Of a DNA stretch of 64,000 bases, positions 26,901 through 36,465 are shown one piece after another. The stretch covers positions 4,278,001-4,342,000 of the forward strand of contig NZ_CP159253.1 in assembly GCF_040438645.1 (NCBI RefSeq), read 5' to 3'. The DNA is from Mesorhizobium sp. WSM2240. Its GTDB lineage: Bacteria > Pseudomonadota > Alphaproteobacteria > Rhizobiales > Rhizobiaceae. Both the position numbers and the translations under genes were made by a program. Under the pieces are notes generated by a model. The model was given only the letters and a program-made list of their open reading frames with translations, did no database searches and had not been told where the DNA came from. How positions within the stretch are numbered: position 1 is the stretch's first letter; the number at the start of each line of letters is the position of its first letter.

Positions 26901-27406
26901 ATGGTGTCTACAAAGAGAAACTCGGTGGCGTGCGCGTTGGTGGACGATTCGGCCATGTGGTCGTCGCCCATCAGCGCGAGCACGCCGCCATGCTTCGACG
27001 ACCCGGCGAGATTGGCGTGGCGGAACACATCGCCGGAGCGGTCGACGCCCGGTCCCTTGCCGTACCAGATCGAAAACACGCCATCATATTTGCCTTCGCC
27101 GAGCAGTTCCGTCTGCTGTGTGCCCCAGCAGGCCGTGGCGGCGAGTTCCTCGTTCAGCCCCGGCTGGAAAACGATATTGGCGTCGGCAAGCTGCCGCTTG
27201 GCTCTCCAGAGCTGGAGGTCGAGGCCGCCGAGCGGTGAGCCGCGATAGCCGGAAACGAAGCCGGCGGTGTTCAGCCCCGCGCGGCGATCGCGCTCGCGCT
27301 GCATCAGGAGCATGCGCACAACCGCCTGCGCGCCCGACAGGAAGATACGCTCCTTGGAAAGGTCGAACTTGTCGTCGAGCGCAACGTCGTGAAGCGTCAT
27401 CTGCAA
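23921..27406 (-). CDS. Indolepyruvate ferredoxin oxidoreductase, fused alpha/gamma-type subunits
   Basis: A 1161-residue fused 2-oxoacid oxidoreductase. The N-terminal part has the pyrimidine-binding fold (VSGYRGSPLGGLDLQL) and the thiamine diphosphate domain (CSGCPHNSSTKVPEGS, GIGCHFMALWMDR, MGGEGAQWVG). The middle holds an iron-sulfur region with VCEGCGDCGVQSNC and downstream cysteines in DQSSCNKDFSCVNGFC. The C-terminal part is the gamma domain (GGTGVVTIGAILGMAAHLEG). It oxidatively decarboxylates aryl-pyruvates (from Trp, Phe or Tyr transamination) to aryl-acetyl-CoA with reduction of ferredoxin. The fused form of about 1150 residues is usual in rhizobia. The gene stands alone with its own terminator. 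Confidence 0.92.
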   Translation of the reverse strand: MQMTLHDVALDDKFDLSKERIFLSGAQAVVRMLLMQRERDRRAGLNTAGFVSGYRGSPLGGLDLQLWRAKRQLADANIVFQPGLNEELAATACWGTQQTELLGEGKYDGVFSIWYGKGPGVDRSGDVFRHANLAGSSKHGGVLALMGDDHMAESSTNAHATEFLFVDTMIPILNPAGVQELIDYGLYGYAMSRFAGTWAAIKCVKDNIESTASVDASLDRLNIVIPEFDMPPGGLNIRHELDQLGQEARLHEHKRAAASAFIKANDLNRIVYSGGRNPKIGIVTIGKSYLDVRQALEDIGVDEDRANQIGVRLFKVGCPWPLDFEHIADFVRGLEMVIVVEEKRSLIEVQLRESLYNTAMQPVVIGKKDERGGWLFPAKGSLDPNDIAIALGERIVKTIGPSEEISARVARLRQFQAMLADTKDIGARTPFFCSGCPHNSSTKVPEGSIAAAGIGCHFMALWMDRSTVGFTAMGGEGAQWVGQAPFSTREHIFQNLGDGTYNHSGSLALRFALASGANITYKILYNDAVAMTGGQPHEGNLTVDMIASQVRAEGVERIAIVTDEPGKYASAGMIFPAGATIHHRDELDIVQRQLRETKGVSVLLYDQTCAAEKRRRRKRGTFPDPDKRVIINELVCEGCGDCGVQSNCVSIQPVETEFGRKRRIDQSSCNKDFSCVNGFCPSFVTVHGAKIRKAEGMAGKSDPLEGVPEPQLFALDRDGWSSIIDGVGGTGVVTIGAILGMAAHLEGKGCGMIDMAGLAQKGGAVFSHVRIAKTPEEIHAIRVSAGKADLVLGCDLVVSGNKKVLAAVREGHTIFVANTAEIMPGDFARLADFSLPVERLKKAIREAAGEHKAHFFDATRTASALFGNSLGANMFMLGFAYQHGGLPLSAEAIERAVELNGEAVAMNIAAFRWGRRAAHQPDFVKGMLGRPGQAADSGAAQSLDETVARRVEFLTAYQNAVYAKRYADRVAVVRKAEQAALPGSRTVAEAVAKNLFKLMAIKDEYEVARLYTDGSFQRQLAAQFQEYERLEFHLAPPIMGRRGADGKPRKSSFGPWMMKAFRLLASLKGLRGSALDVFGYSAERRLERDLLARYEADVDRIVKALSPAKIEAAAALASVPALIRGYGHVKQANAERAAGERARLLARLEGAEAKPELEAAE

Positions 27407-27640
27407 TTCCTTCGACGCGGCAGCTCAAATGAGGCCGTTCCGCGTCAGGCATGTTTTGGCCGGAGTGTTTCGCCCATTGCCGAGAAGGTCAAACGAAATC
27501 AAGCAGCCCAGCGCCGAAGCAAGCCGCTACGCTTTCCGAAAGGTGAGCAGCGAAACAATGCGACGCAATCCATCCAAGCGGCGCACGATTCGTTCGCCGA
27601 ATAGTCCTCAGGAAGCGAACCTCCGCGTTCACGTCAAGCC

Positions 27641-28168
27641 TCACGCCGGGCAGGACTCGCCGTCGCCATCGAGCAGCTTGCCGTCCGGACGGCCGGCGAG
27701 ATCGGGATTGGGCGTGTAGGCTGGACCAAGGACGAGCGGGCGGTCCGGCAGCAGCGACTGGTCCTCGGAAGAGGTCATGGTCGTCTCGATCGTCTGCATG
27801 ACGCGTCCGTCCGCCCCTTCGATGCGGATCGAAACATGGTAGGGCCGGTCCTTGACGACGCAGCGTAGCGGCGGGCTTTCGATCGTCGTCTTTTCGAGCT
27901 TCGGCCAGATCTTCTGGCGCACCACGATCGGTTCGCCGCCTGCCGGATCCTCGAAGCTGGCGACCGCCGTCTCGCCTTCGCGCATGGGCTGGAGCGGCCG
28001 CAGATTGACGAGATAGGTCGCGGTTGCGACCCGATAGTTGAAGACGAAAAGCTTCCCGGCGATTTCGAAATACTCGCCCTCACCGCCCGTATCGCGGCAG
28101 GCGCCCAGCGCCAGCATGGCGACGAGAAGCGGCGCGAGCATTGGGCCGGCGCGTTTGACATTACGCAT
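27641..28168 (-). CDS. Putative lipoprotein, function unknown
   Basis: A 175-residue protein with a lipoprotein signal peptide: a hydrophobic stretch and lipobox LGAC (MLAPLLVAMLALGAC, Cys at about residue 24). The mature part has no family I recognise; it contains two further cysteines (LRCVVKD and ESCPA), perhaps a disulfide, and looks beta-rich. The ATG at 28168 overlaps the end of the CGNR gene by 8 nt, so the two are probably co-expressed. About 230 bp separate it from the indolepyruvate oxidoreductase gene downstream of its upstream flank; that gap (27407-27640) shows no gene. Confidence 0.7.
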   Translation of the reverse strand: MRNVKRAGPMLAPLLVAMLALGACRDTGGEGEYFEIAGKLFVFNYRVATATYLVNLRPLQPMREGETAVASFEDPAGGEPIVVRQKIWPKLEKTTIESPPLRCVVKDRPYHVSIRIEGADGRVMQTIETTMTSSEDQSLLPDRPLVLGPAYTPNPDLAGRPDGKLLDGDGESCPA

Positions 28169-28772
28169 ATTCGTGTTCCTCGGTGATAGGCTTGCGGCGG
28201 CGGTAGTGGCGCCTGGCTTTTTGGCGGTTTCCGCAGACCGCCATGTCGCACCACAGGCGGCTGCCGTTGCGGCTGCGGTCGAGAAACAGCCAACCGCAGT
28301 TCCGGCAAATCCGGAGCCTGCGCAGGTTGTCCTGCGACATCAGCGAAAGCGCCGAGACGGCCAGCGCCGCCTCCAGGGCGATGGGCGTCGCCGGGTCGCC
28401 GAACGGCTCTCCAGGCGCGGCAACGAACGAGGCATGGCCGCGCAACCCGGCGGCGCAAGCTTCCAGGAAATCAGGCAATGCGGTGGTCGCCACCGAGCCT
28501 TCGGATGCAGCGCCACGAAACAGCCGGTCCGTCGTCTCGCGGATGGCGAGCACTGTGGGCGCGATCTCATGCGGATCGGCGACGGCCAGCGCGCGACCGC
28601 CGAGTTCTTCCCCCCGGAAGTTGGTGGCCGCCTCGGCGAAGCGGGCGATCTCTGCCGGATCGTCGAAACGGTCGAACGTTCGCGCCGCATCGCCGCGCAG
28701 CACGACCGTGTTGGCCGCGTCCAGCGCCAGCGCGCCACCGGAGAATCGATGCTTTGTCCAGGTAACCGCCAT
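28161..28772 (-). CDS. ABATE domain / CGNR zinc-finger protein, probable transcriptional regulator
   Basis: About 203 residues. The N-terminal two thirds match the ABATE (putative stress-induced regulator) domain, beginning with FSGGALALDAANTVV. The C-terminal CGNR zinc finger is clear: CRNCGWLFLDRSRNGSRLWC, then MAVCGNRQKARRHYRRR, giving CxxC and CxxxxC pairs. Proteins of this architecture are thought to bind nucleic acid, but none is well characterised. I begin at the ATG at 28772 (MAVTWTKHRF); a longer frame starts at 28793. A promoter-like pair places the transcript start almost at this ATG. It overlaps the lipoprotein gene. Confidence 0.8.
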   Translation of the reverse strand: MAVTWTKHRFSGGALALDAANTVVLRGDAARTFDRFDDPAEIARFAEAATNFRGEELGGRALAVADPHEIAPTVLAIRETTDRLFRGAASEGSVATTALPDFLEACAAGLRGHASFVAAPGEPFGDPATPIALEAALAVSALSLMSQDNLRRLRICRNCGWLFLDRSRNGSRLWCDMAVCGNRQKARRHYRRRKPITEEHEYA

Positions 28773-28779
28773 GCGAAAA

Positions 28780-28807
28780 AATCTAACCGACAAATCGCGT
28801 TTGACAA
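28780..28807 (-). promoter_or_regulatory. Putative promoter giving a leaderless CGNR transcript
   Basis: On the minus strand TTGTCA (28802-28807) and TAGATT (28780-28785) are separated by 16 bp. Transcription about 7 nt further on would begin at the ATG at 28772, giving a leaderless mRNA; no Shine-Dalgarno is visible in front of that ATG, which agrees. Confidence 0.35.
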
Positions 28808-28866
28808 GTTATATTCGGCAGCGCAGTTTCGGCTGCGCCACGGAGGTTCGCGGCGGACGGATACGC

Positions 28867-29772
28867 ATGCTCTACTTCCTGCAGCAATTGCTCAACGGAC
28901 TGCATATCGGCGCGATCTATGCGCTGCTCGCCTTCGGCTACGCTGTGAGCAACGGCGTGCTTCACCGCACCAACCTTGCGCATGGCGCGCTGTTCGCGTT
29001 TGCCGGGCAAACCATGATCCTTGTCGCCGTGTTTGGGTGGCAGGTTCTGTGGCTGACGCTGCCGGCCACTATCGCGCTCGGCATCGCCGCCGCCTTCGCC
29101 TACTCGGCGCTGATCGCCTGGATATTGTCGCGCGGTGTGTTTCAGAAACTCGCCGGACGCTCTCCCAACACCATCGTCGCGGCGACGCTCGGCGTCTCGC
29201 TCGTGCTGCTGGAACTCGGCCGCATCGCCGCCGAGACCCGCGACTTTTGGCTGCCGCCGCTTCTGGCCGGCCCGTTCGTCTTTGCGGCCGACGACCGATT
29301 CCGGGTGACGCTGACGTCGTTGCAGATGGTCAATTGCGCCATCGCCCTTGCGGCAATCGTCGCCGCCAATGCTGTGCTGGCGCGCTCGCGCTTCGGGCGC
29401 GAATGGCGGGCCGTCACCGACGACCCCGGGGCGGCGGCGCTTTGCGGAGTGGATACTGGCCTGATCTTCCACCGCTCGATACTGCTCGGGGCGATGGCGG
29501 CGGCGCTGGCAGGCGTGCTCGCCGGCCTGTATTTCGGCAACATCAGCTTCGACACCGGGCTCGTCTTCGGGTTGAAGGTCCTGTTCGTGACCGCCGTCGG
29601 CGGCTACCTCGCGCCGGCGCGCGCGGCGCTCGGCGCGGCGGCGTTCGGCATCGCCGAATCGCTTTGGTCGGGCTATTTCCCGATCGAATGGCGCGACGCC
29701 TGGATGTTCCTGTTCCTTGTTGCGCTGCTGGTGCTTCGGCCGGCCCGGCAGGAGCCCGGTACATCCGCATAA
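28867..29772 (+). CDS. LivH-like branched-chain-type ABC permease, orphan
   Basis: A 301-residue LivH-family permease with the usual N-terminus (LLNGLHIGAIYALLAFGYAVSNGV, then HRTNLAHGALFAFAGQ), the loop REWRAVTDDPGAAALCGVDTG and GGYLAPARAALGAAAFGIAES near the end. It has no LivM, ATPase or binding-protein partner next to it: upstream is a divergent CGNR gene and downstream a TRAP operon. It may share ATPases and LivM with another Liv system or be a remnant. The reading frame is intact. The longer open frame extending upstream shadows the CGNR gene, so the ATG at 28867 is preferred. Confidence 0.85.
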   Translation: MLYFLQQLLNGLHIGAIYALLAFGYAVSNGVLHRTNLAHGALFAFAGQTMILVAVFGWQVLWLTLPATIALGIAAAFAYSALIAWILSRGVFQKLAGRSPNTIVAATLGVSLVLLELGRIAAETRDFWLPPLLAGPFVFAADDRFRVTLTSLQMVNCAIALAAIVAANAVLARSRFGREWRAVTDDPGAAALCGVDTGLIFHRSILLGAMAAALAGVLAGLYFGNISFDTGLVFGLKVLFVTAVGGYLAPARAALGAAAFGIAESLWSGYFPIEWRDAWMFLFLVALLVLRPARQEPGTSA

Positions 29773-29844
29773 TCACACCCCGCCAACGGCCGGCGGTTCA
29801 TTCCCCATTGGCACAATCACCCTGGGTAACTGCACCATCGCGTG

Positions 29845-29873
29845 TTGACGCGCCGCCAAACACTCGGCATATC
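29845..29873 (+). promoter_or_regulatory. Possible promoter of the TRAP transporter genes
   Basis: TTGACG (29845-29850) and CATATC (29868-29873) are 17 bp apart, about 75 bp before the dctQ start. The -10 match is poor, so this is only a candidate. The dctQ gene itself has a good Shine-Dalgarno (GGGAGG at 29939-29944). Confidence 0.3.
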
Positions 29874-29948
29874 CGATGCCATCGCGGCGCGCGAAAAAAT
29901 CCGGGGAAACGCTAAAGGCTCGCCTCGTACAAAATCTGGGAGGATCGC

Positions 29949-30533
29949 ATGGCAGGGCTACTCGCTCTATCGAGAGCCATTGACCGTATGAACGAGTTCA
30001 TCGGGAAATGGGTTTCCTGGCTGATTTTGCTGGCCGTGTTGGTCAGCGCGGCGAACGCGGTTATCCGCAAGACGCTCAACATGTCGTCGAACGCCTGGCT
30101 CGAGCTGCAGTGGTACCTGTTCGGCGCCGCGTTCCTGCTCGCCGCCGCCTATACGCTCAGGCAGAACGAGCACATCCGCATCGACATCGTCTACGGCATG
30201 TTCTCAAGGCGCGTTCAGCACTGGATCGACCTGTTCGGCCACGTCTTCTTCCTGATGCCCTTCGTCATTTTGATGATCTACTATTTCGTCCCCTACGTAT
30301 CCCTCTCCTTCCGCAGCGGCGAAGTGTCGACCAACGCCGGCGGGTTGATCATCTGGCCGGCGAAATCCCTGCTTTTAATCGGCTTTTCGCTGCTGGCGCT
30401 GCAAGGAATCTCCGAGATCATCAAGAAGATCGCCATCATGCGCGGCGACATGGACGATCCCACGCCCTTCATCTCGGTCCACGAACAGGCTGAACTGGAA
30501 GCCAAGGCGCTGGCCGAGGAGATCCGCTCATGA
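29949..30533 (+). CDS. dctQ: TRAP transporter small permease subunit
   Basis: A 194-residue DctQ-type subunit with four membrane helices. Typical features are SNAWLELQWYLFGAAFLLAAAYTLRQNEHIRIDI and the later GEVSTNAGGLIIWPAKSLLLIGF. This longer DctQ type is associated with TakP-like (2-oxoacid) systems. The stop overlaps the dctM start as ATGA. It bridges the binding proteins and the large permease of a sodium-driven secondary uptake system. Confidence 0.92.
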   Translation: MAGLLALSRAIDRMNEFIGKWVSWLILLAVLVSAANAVIRKTLNMSSNAWLELQWYLFGAAFLLAAAYTLRQNEHIRIDIVYGMFSRRVQHWIDLFGHVFFLMPFVILMIYYFVPYVSLSFRSGEVSTNAGGLIIWPAKSLLLIGFSLLALQGISEIIKKIAIMRGDMDDPTPFISVHEQAELEAKALAEEIRS

Positions 30534-32359
30534 TCCATTTCATTGCGGAGAACATGGCGCCGATCATGTTCTTCTCGCTCATCGTCTTCATGCTGCTGGG
30601 CTATCCTGTCGCGTTTTCCCTCGCCGCCAACGGCCTGCTGTTCTTCGTCATCGGCGTCGAACTGGCGCCCTATTCGGGCAACGAGATCACGCTGTCCTGG
30701 CCGCTGCTCTATGCGCTTCCCGAGCGGTTCTGGGGCATCATGTCCAACGACACGCTGCTCGCCATCCCGTTCTTCACCTTCATGGGCATCGTGCTCGAAC
30801 GATCCGGCATGGCCGAGGACCTGCTCGACACAATCGGCCAGCTGTTCGGCCCGATCCGCGGCGGCCTCGCCTATGCCGTCATCCTGGTCGGCGCGCTGCT
30901 TGCCGCGACAACCGGCGTGGTCGCCGCCTCGGTGATCGCCATGGGCCTCATCTCGCTGCCGATCATGCTGCGCTACGGCTATGACCGCCGCGTCGCCACA
31001 GGCGTCATCGCAGCCTCCGGAACGCTGGCCCAGATTATTCCGCCCTCGCTCGTCCTGATCGTGCTTGCCGACCAGCTCGGCCGCTCGGTCGGCGACATGT
31101 ATGCGGGCGCGCTGATTCCCGGCCTGGTGCTGACCTGCCTCTATCTGAGCTACGTGGTCCTGATGTCGATCATCAGGCCGAAATCGATGCCGGCCTTGCC
31201 GCTCGAGGCACGAACGCTCGGTCACGGTGTCGTTTCGCTGATCATTGCGATTATAGCGGCCGTCGCCATTTCCTACGCCGCCCATTGGTATCTCGCTCCC
31301 TCGCTCGGCGCCAATGCCGGCATCTGGAGCGCCACGATAGGGATCGTCGTCATCTATGCGGCAGCGCTCCTCGACAGGACGCTGAAAATCGGCGCTATGT
31401 CCCGGCTGGCGCAGCAGGTCGTCATCGTGCTGGTCCCGCCGCTGGCGCTGATCTTCCTGGTTCTGGGAACGATTTTCCTGGGCATCGCGACGCCGACCGA
31501 AGGCGGCGCCATGGGTGCCGTCGGCGCGCTGATCATGGCGGCGGCGAAAGGCAGGCTCACGCTCGAAGTGGTGCGTCAGGCACTGGCGTCGACGACAAGG
31601 CTTTCCAGCTTCGTGCTGTTCATACTGATCGGCGCCCGCGTCTTCTCGCTCACCTTCTACGGCGTCAACGGCCACCTCTGGGTGGAACACCTGTTGACCT
31701 CATTGCCCGGCGGCGAGATGGGCTTCCTGATCACGGTAAACGTGCTGGTCTTCTTCCTGGCCTTCTTCCTCGACTTCTTCGAGCTGGCCTTCATTATCGT
31801 GCCGCTTCTGGCGCCGGCGGCCGCCGCGCTCGGGATCGACCTGATCTGGTTCGGCGTGCTTCTCGGCGTCAACATGCAAACGAGCTTCATGCATCCACCC
31901 TTCGGCTTCGCCCTCTTCTACCTGCGGTCGGTGGCGGCGCGCGTGCCTTATCTTGACAGGCTGACCGGCAAGACCATCCAGCCGGTGACCACCGGGCAGA
32001 TCTACTGGGGAGCAGTGCCCTTCGTCTGCATCCAGGTGATCATGATCGGCCTGGTCATCGGCTTCCCGCAGATGGTCATGCACTACAAGGGACCGGTCAT
32101 CGACCCGAGCGACGTCGAGATCGTCGTGCCCGGCTTCGGCGGTGGCGGGGGCGGGCAACAGGGATTGCCGGGTCTGGGGCTTCCGCCGCTCGGCGCACCG
32201 GCTCCCGCTGATGGCGGCACGGCTCCCGCGCAGCCTGAGCCCGCGCAACCTGCGCCACCAGCCCACGACTTGTCGCAACCGCCCAGTTTCGGTAATCCGG
32301 CGCCGACTCAGCCGGCCCCGCCGCCTACCGATCTGTCGCAGCCGCCGAAATTCAACTGA
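30530..32359 (+). CDS. dctM: TRAP transporter large permease subunit with Pro-rich C-terminal extension
   Basis: A 609-residue DctM-type permease. The membrane core spans about residues 1-520 and includes FFTFMGIVLERSGMAEDLLDTIG, LAQIIPPSLVLIVLADQLG, FLGIATPTEGGAMGAVGAL and LGVNMQTSFMHPPFGFALFYL. Residues about 534-609 are a non-membrane tail rich in Gly, Pro, Ala and Gln, ending with two copies of a DLSQPP(S/K)F motif. Such a tail is unusual for the family. A strong intrinsic terminator follows. Confidence 0.92.
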   Translation: MIHFIAENMAPIMFFSLIVFMLLGYPVAFSLAANGLLFFVIGVELAPYSGNEITLSWPLLYALPERFWGIMSNDTLLAIPFFTFMGIVLERSGMAEDLLDTIGQLFGPIRGGLAYAVILVGALLAATTGVVAASVIAMGLISLPIMLRYGYDRRVATGVIAASGTLAQIIPPSLVLIVLADQLGRSVGDMYAGALIPGLVLTCLYLSYVVLMSIIRPKSMPALPLEARTLGHGVVSLIIAIIAAVAISYAAHWYLAPSLGANAGIWSATIGIVVIYAAALLDRTLKIGAMSRLAQQVVIVLVPPLALIFLVLGTIFLGIATPTEGGAMGAVGALIMAAAKGRLTLEVVRQALASTTRLSSFVLFILIGARVFSLTFYGVNGHLWVEHLLTSLPGGEMGFLITVNVLVFFLAFFLDFFELAFIIVPLLAPAAAALGIDLIWFGVLLGVNMQTSFMHPPFGFALFYLRSVAARVPYLDRLTGKTIQPVTTGQIYWGAVPFVCIQVIMIGLVIGFPQMVMHYKGPVIDPSDVEIVVPGFGGGGGGQQGLPGLGLPPLGAPAPADGGTAPAQPEPAQPAPPAHDLSQPPSFGNPAPTQPAPPPTDLSQPPKFN

Positions 32360-32369
32360 GCGCAAACAA

Positions 32370-32397
32370 AAGCCCGGCAGTCACGCCGGGCTTTTTC
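32370..32397 (+). terminator. Intrinsic terminator after dctM (works in both directions)
   Basis: Stem AAGCCCGGC / GCCGGGCTT with a 6-nt loop and a T-run (TTTTT) on the plus strand; A residues before the left arm give a T-run on the minus strand too. It lies between the convergent dctM and the first dctP gene, so it can end both transcripts. A second hairpin (GCCCCGGA / TCCGGGGC, 32405-32427) lies between it and the dctP stop. Confidence 0.85.
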
Positions 32398-32445
32398 TTC
32401 GAGGAAGCCCCGGAAAATCGTTCCGGGGCTCGCATCTGCGATGCG

Positions 32446-33721
<1,276 letters not shown>

Positions 33722-33739
33722 CAGGCAAGCAGCTCGCGG

Positions 33740-34867
<1,128 letters not shown>

Positions 34868-35116
34868 TCAGTACAAAACGCCGTCCAGCAGACTGGAGTC
34901 TGAATTGCGGTTTCGGCGAAGGCCGCACAATACACACCGGCGGAGTCGAGTCCAGCACGCGGACGGCTTCCCGAAGGTCAAACGGCCCTGGCCCAAAACT
35001 ATTGTCAAACAGCGCCGGGGATGCGGCTTGGCACGGCGCACTCTCCCATGGAAAACCGCCGGCGGATCGCCTATTTTGCAGGCAGAATGCTACCAGACCC
35101 CGTAACGGAACACTCA

Positions 35117-35890
35117 ATGCAACAGCCGCTCGTCGCCGTCTCGACCGATGTCCGCCAATTCGAGAACTACACATGGCATGCGGCGCCCCAGCAATATCTT
35201 GAGGCGGCGATCGCCGGCGCTGGCGTGTTTCCAGTGCTGGTGCCTTCCTTCGGCGATCGGCTCGATTTTGACCAGCTGCTGCTGTCCGTCGACGGCGTCA
35301 TGGTGACCGGTTCGAAATCCAACGTCCACCCGAGCCTCTATGGCGGCGACGCCAGCGAGGACAACGGCCCCTACGATCCGGCGCGCGACGCCACCACGCT
35401 GCCGCTGATCCGCAAGGCGATCGAGCACGGCGTGCCGCTGCTGGCGATCTGCCGCGGCATCCAGGAATTGAACGTGGCGCTCGGCGGCACGCTGGCGACG
35501 GAAATCCAGGAACGCGAAGGCTCTTTGGACCACCGCGCGCCGGCGAGCGACAGCCAGGACGAACGCTTCGCCATCCGGCAGACCGTCAGCATCAAACCCG
35601 ACAGCTGCCTGGCCGGCGTTTTCGGCGCAGGTGAGATCATGGTCAATTCGGTGCATCGCCAGGCGGTAGACCGACTTGGCTCAAGGCTGCAGGTCGAGGC
35701 CGTGGCGGCGGACGGCACGGTGGAAGCCGTATCGGTCAAGGATTCGCGTGGCTTTGCCGTCGGCGTGCAATGGCATCCCGAATATTGGGTGGATTCGGAC
35801 AGCGCCTCGGCAAAGATCTTCCGCGCCTTCGGCGATGCTGTGCGGCTGCACGCTGCAGCGAAGGCCGGCGTCAGGACGGCGGCCGAATAA
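35117..35890 (+). CDS. Class I glutamine amidotransferase-like, gamma-glutamyl-GABA hydrolase (PuuD/PF07722) type
   Basis: A 257-residue hydrolase of the peptidase C26 family. The nucleophile elbow is LLAICRGIQELNVALGG (Cys about residue 116), and the catalytic His and Glu are in GVQWHPEYW near the end; VNSVHRQAVDRLG is another family block. Such enzymes release the glutamyl group from gamma-glutamyl-GABA or similar amides in polyamine degradation. That fits with the gamma-glutamylamide synthetase at 48343, though they are 13 kb apart. The ATG at 35117 begins a typical N-terminus (QPLVAVSTDVRQF); the longer frame shadow is not family-like. Confidence 0.88.
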   Translation: MQQPLVAVSTDVRQFENYTWHAAPQQYLEAAIAGAGVFPVLVPSFGDRLDFDQLLLSVDGVMVTGSKSNVHPSLYGGDASEDNGPYDPARDATTLPLIRKAIEHGVPLLAICRGIQELNVALGGTLATEIQEREGSLDHRAPASDSQDERFAIRQTVSIKPDSCLAGVFGAGEIMVNSVHRQAVDRLGSRLQVEAVAADGTVEAVSVKDSRGFAVGVQWHPEYWVDSDSASAKIFRAFGDAVRLHAAAKAGVRTAAE

Positions 35891-35898
35891 GCTGGATC

Positions 35899-36309
35899 TC
35901 AGTCCGCTTCGTCGAGCGAGATGAGCGGCGTCGACGGCTTGAAGGATTCGTAGGCGACGCCATCGCCGACCGAGAAACTGACGATCGCATCGACTCCGTT
36001 CTCGGTGAAGGCGACAGAGCCGTCTTCCTGTTCCTGCCAGAATTTCGCACGCTCAATGCCGGGAAGAAGCGCCGCGCAGGAAGGCTCAACTTCAAGTTCC
36101 GACCGGTCCTCGGCAATCTTATCGCCGCGCGTAACCGCACAGGAAACGTTTCGGCTCGAACGCAGACGGAACATATCGCCGTCGGGCACCTGAACTTGCG
36201 GGATGACCGATGCGGCAATGGCCTGGCGGTCGCCGTCCGGCCCGGAGGAAATAACGCCGGCCATCACGAGCAGTCCGGCGGCCACGGCAGTCGAAATTGC
36301 TATATTCAT
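35899..36309 (-). CDS. Probable AprI/Inh-family (Omp19-like) protease inhibitor, secreted
   Basis: A 136-residue protein with an N-terminal hydrophobic signal (MNIAISTAVAAGLLVMAGV). Two cysteines (VSCAVTRGDK and EPSCAALLPG) frame the first part, followed by a single Trp (RAKFWQEQEDGSVAFTENG) and a beta-rich end (VAYESFKPSTPLISLDE). The spacing of the two Cys, the Trp and the final YE...L.L resembles the Inh/Omp19 beta-barrel inhibitor family, which blocks metalloproteases in the periplasm. The match is by eye only. It ends 8 bp from the amidotransferase stop, in convergent orientation. Confidence 0.55.
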   Translation of the reverse strand: MNIAISTAVAAGLLVMAGVISSGPDGDRQAIAASVIPQVQVPDGDMFRLRSSRNVSCAVTRGDKIAEDRSELEVEPSCAALLPGIERAKFWQEQEDGSVAFTENGVDAIVSFSVGDGVAYESFKPSTPLISLDEAD

Positions 36310-36465
36310 TTTCAGAGCCCCCTCACATCAGCGCAGGAACGAAATCATGCGCGGACTAAAAGTGCTGAAGCGCTTTGTATGTCCCAACGGCGGCGCTCCA
36401 ATGATTCGCAAACATGAATCACCGAGGCTTTAACCTTCGTTAACAAATGCGGCAAAGCCGCGGCG

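Noticed and set aside
27407..27640. Possible small genes between indolepyruvate oxidoreductase and the lipoprotein
   Set aside because: Only short frames with biased composition; no Shine-Dalgarno or domain.
28038..29915. 625-codon plus-strand frame over the CGNR gene and orphan permease
   Set aside because: Out of frame with the LivH-like permease, whose motifs are obvious in another frame.
30293..31690. 465-codon minus-strand frame opposite dctM
   Set aside because: Antisense shadow rich in Asp, Arg and His.
36430..36443. TTAAC-N4-GTTAA palindrome upstream of the Inh-like gene
   Set aside because: The half-site spacing is 6 rather than 7 nt, so it does not fit the CtrA consensus, and its distance from any start is large.
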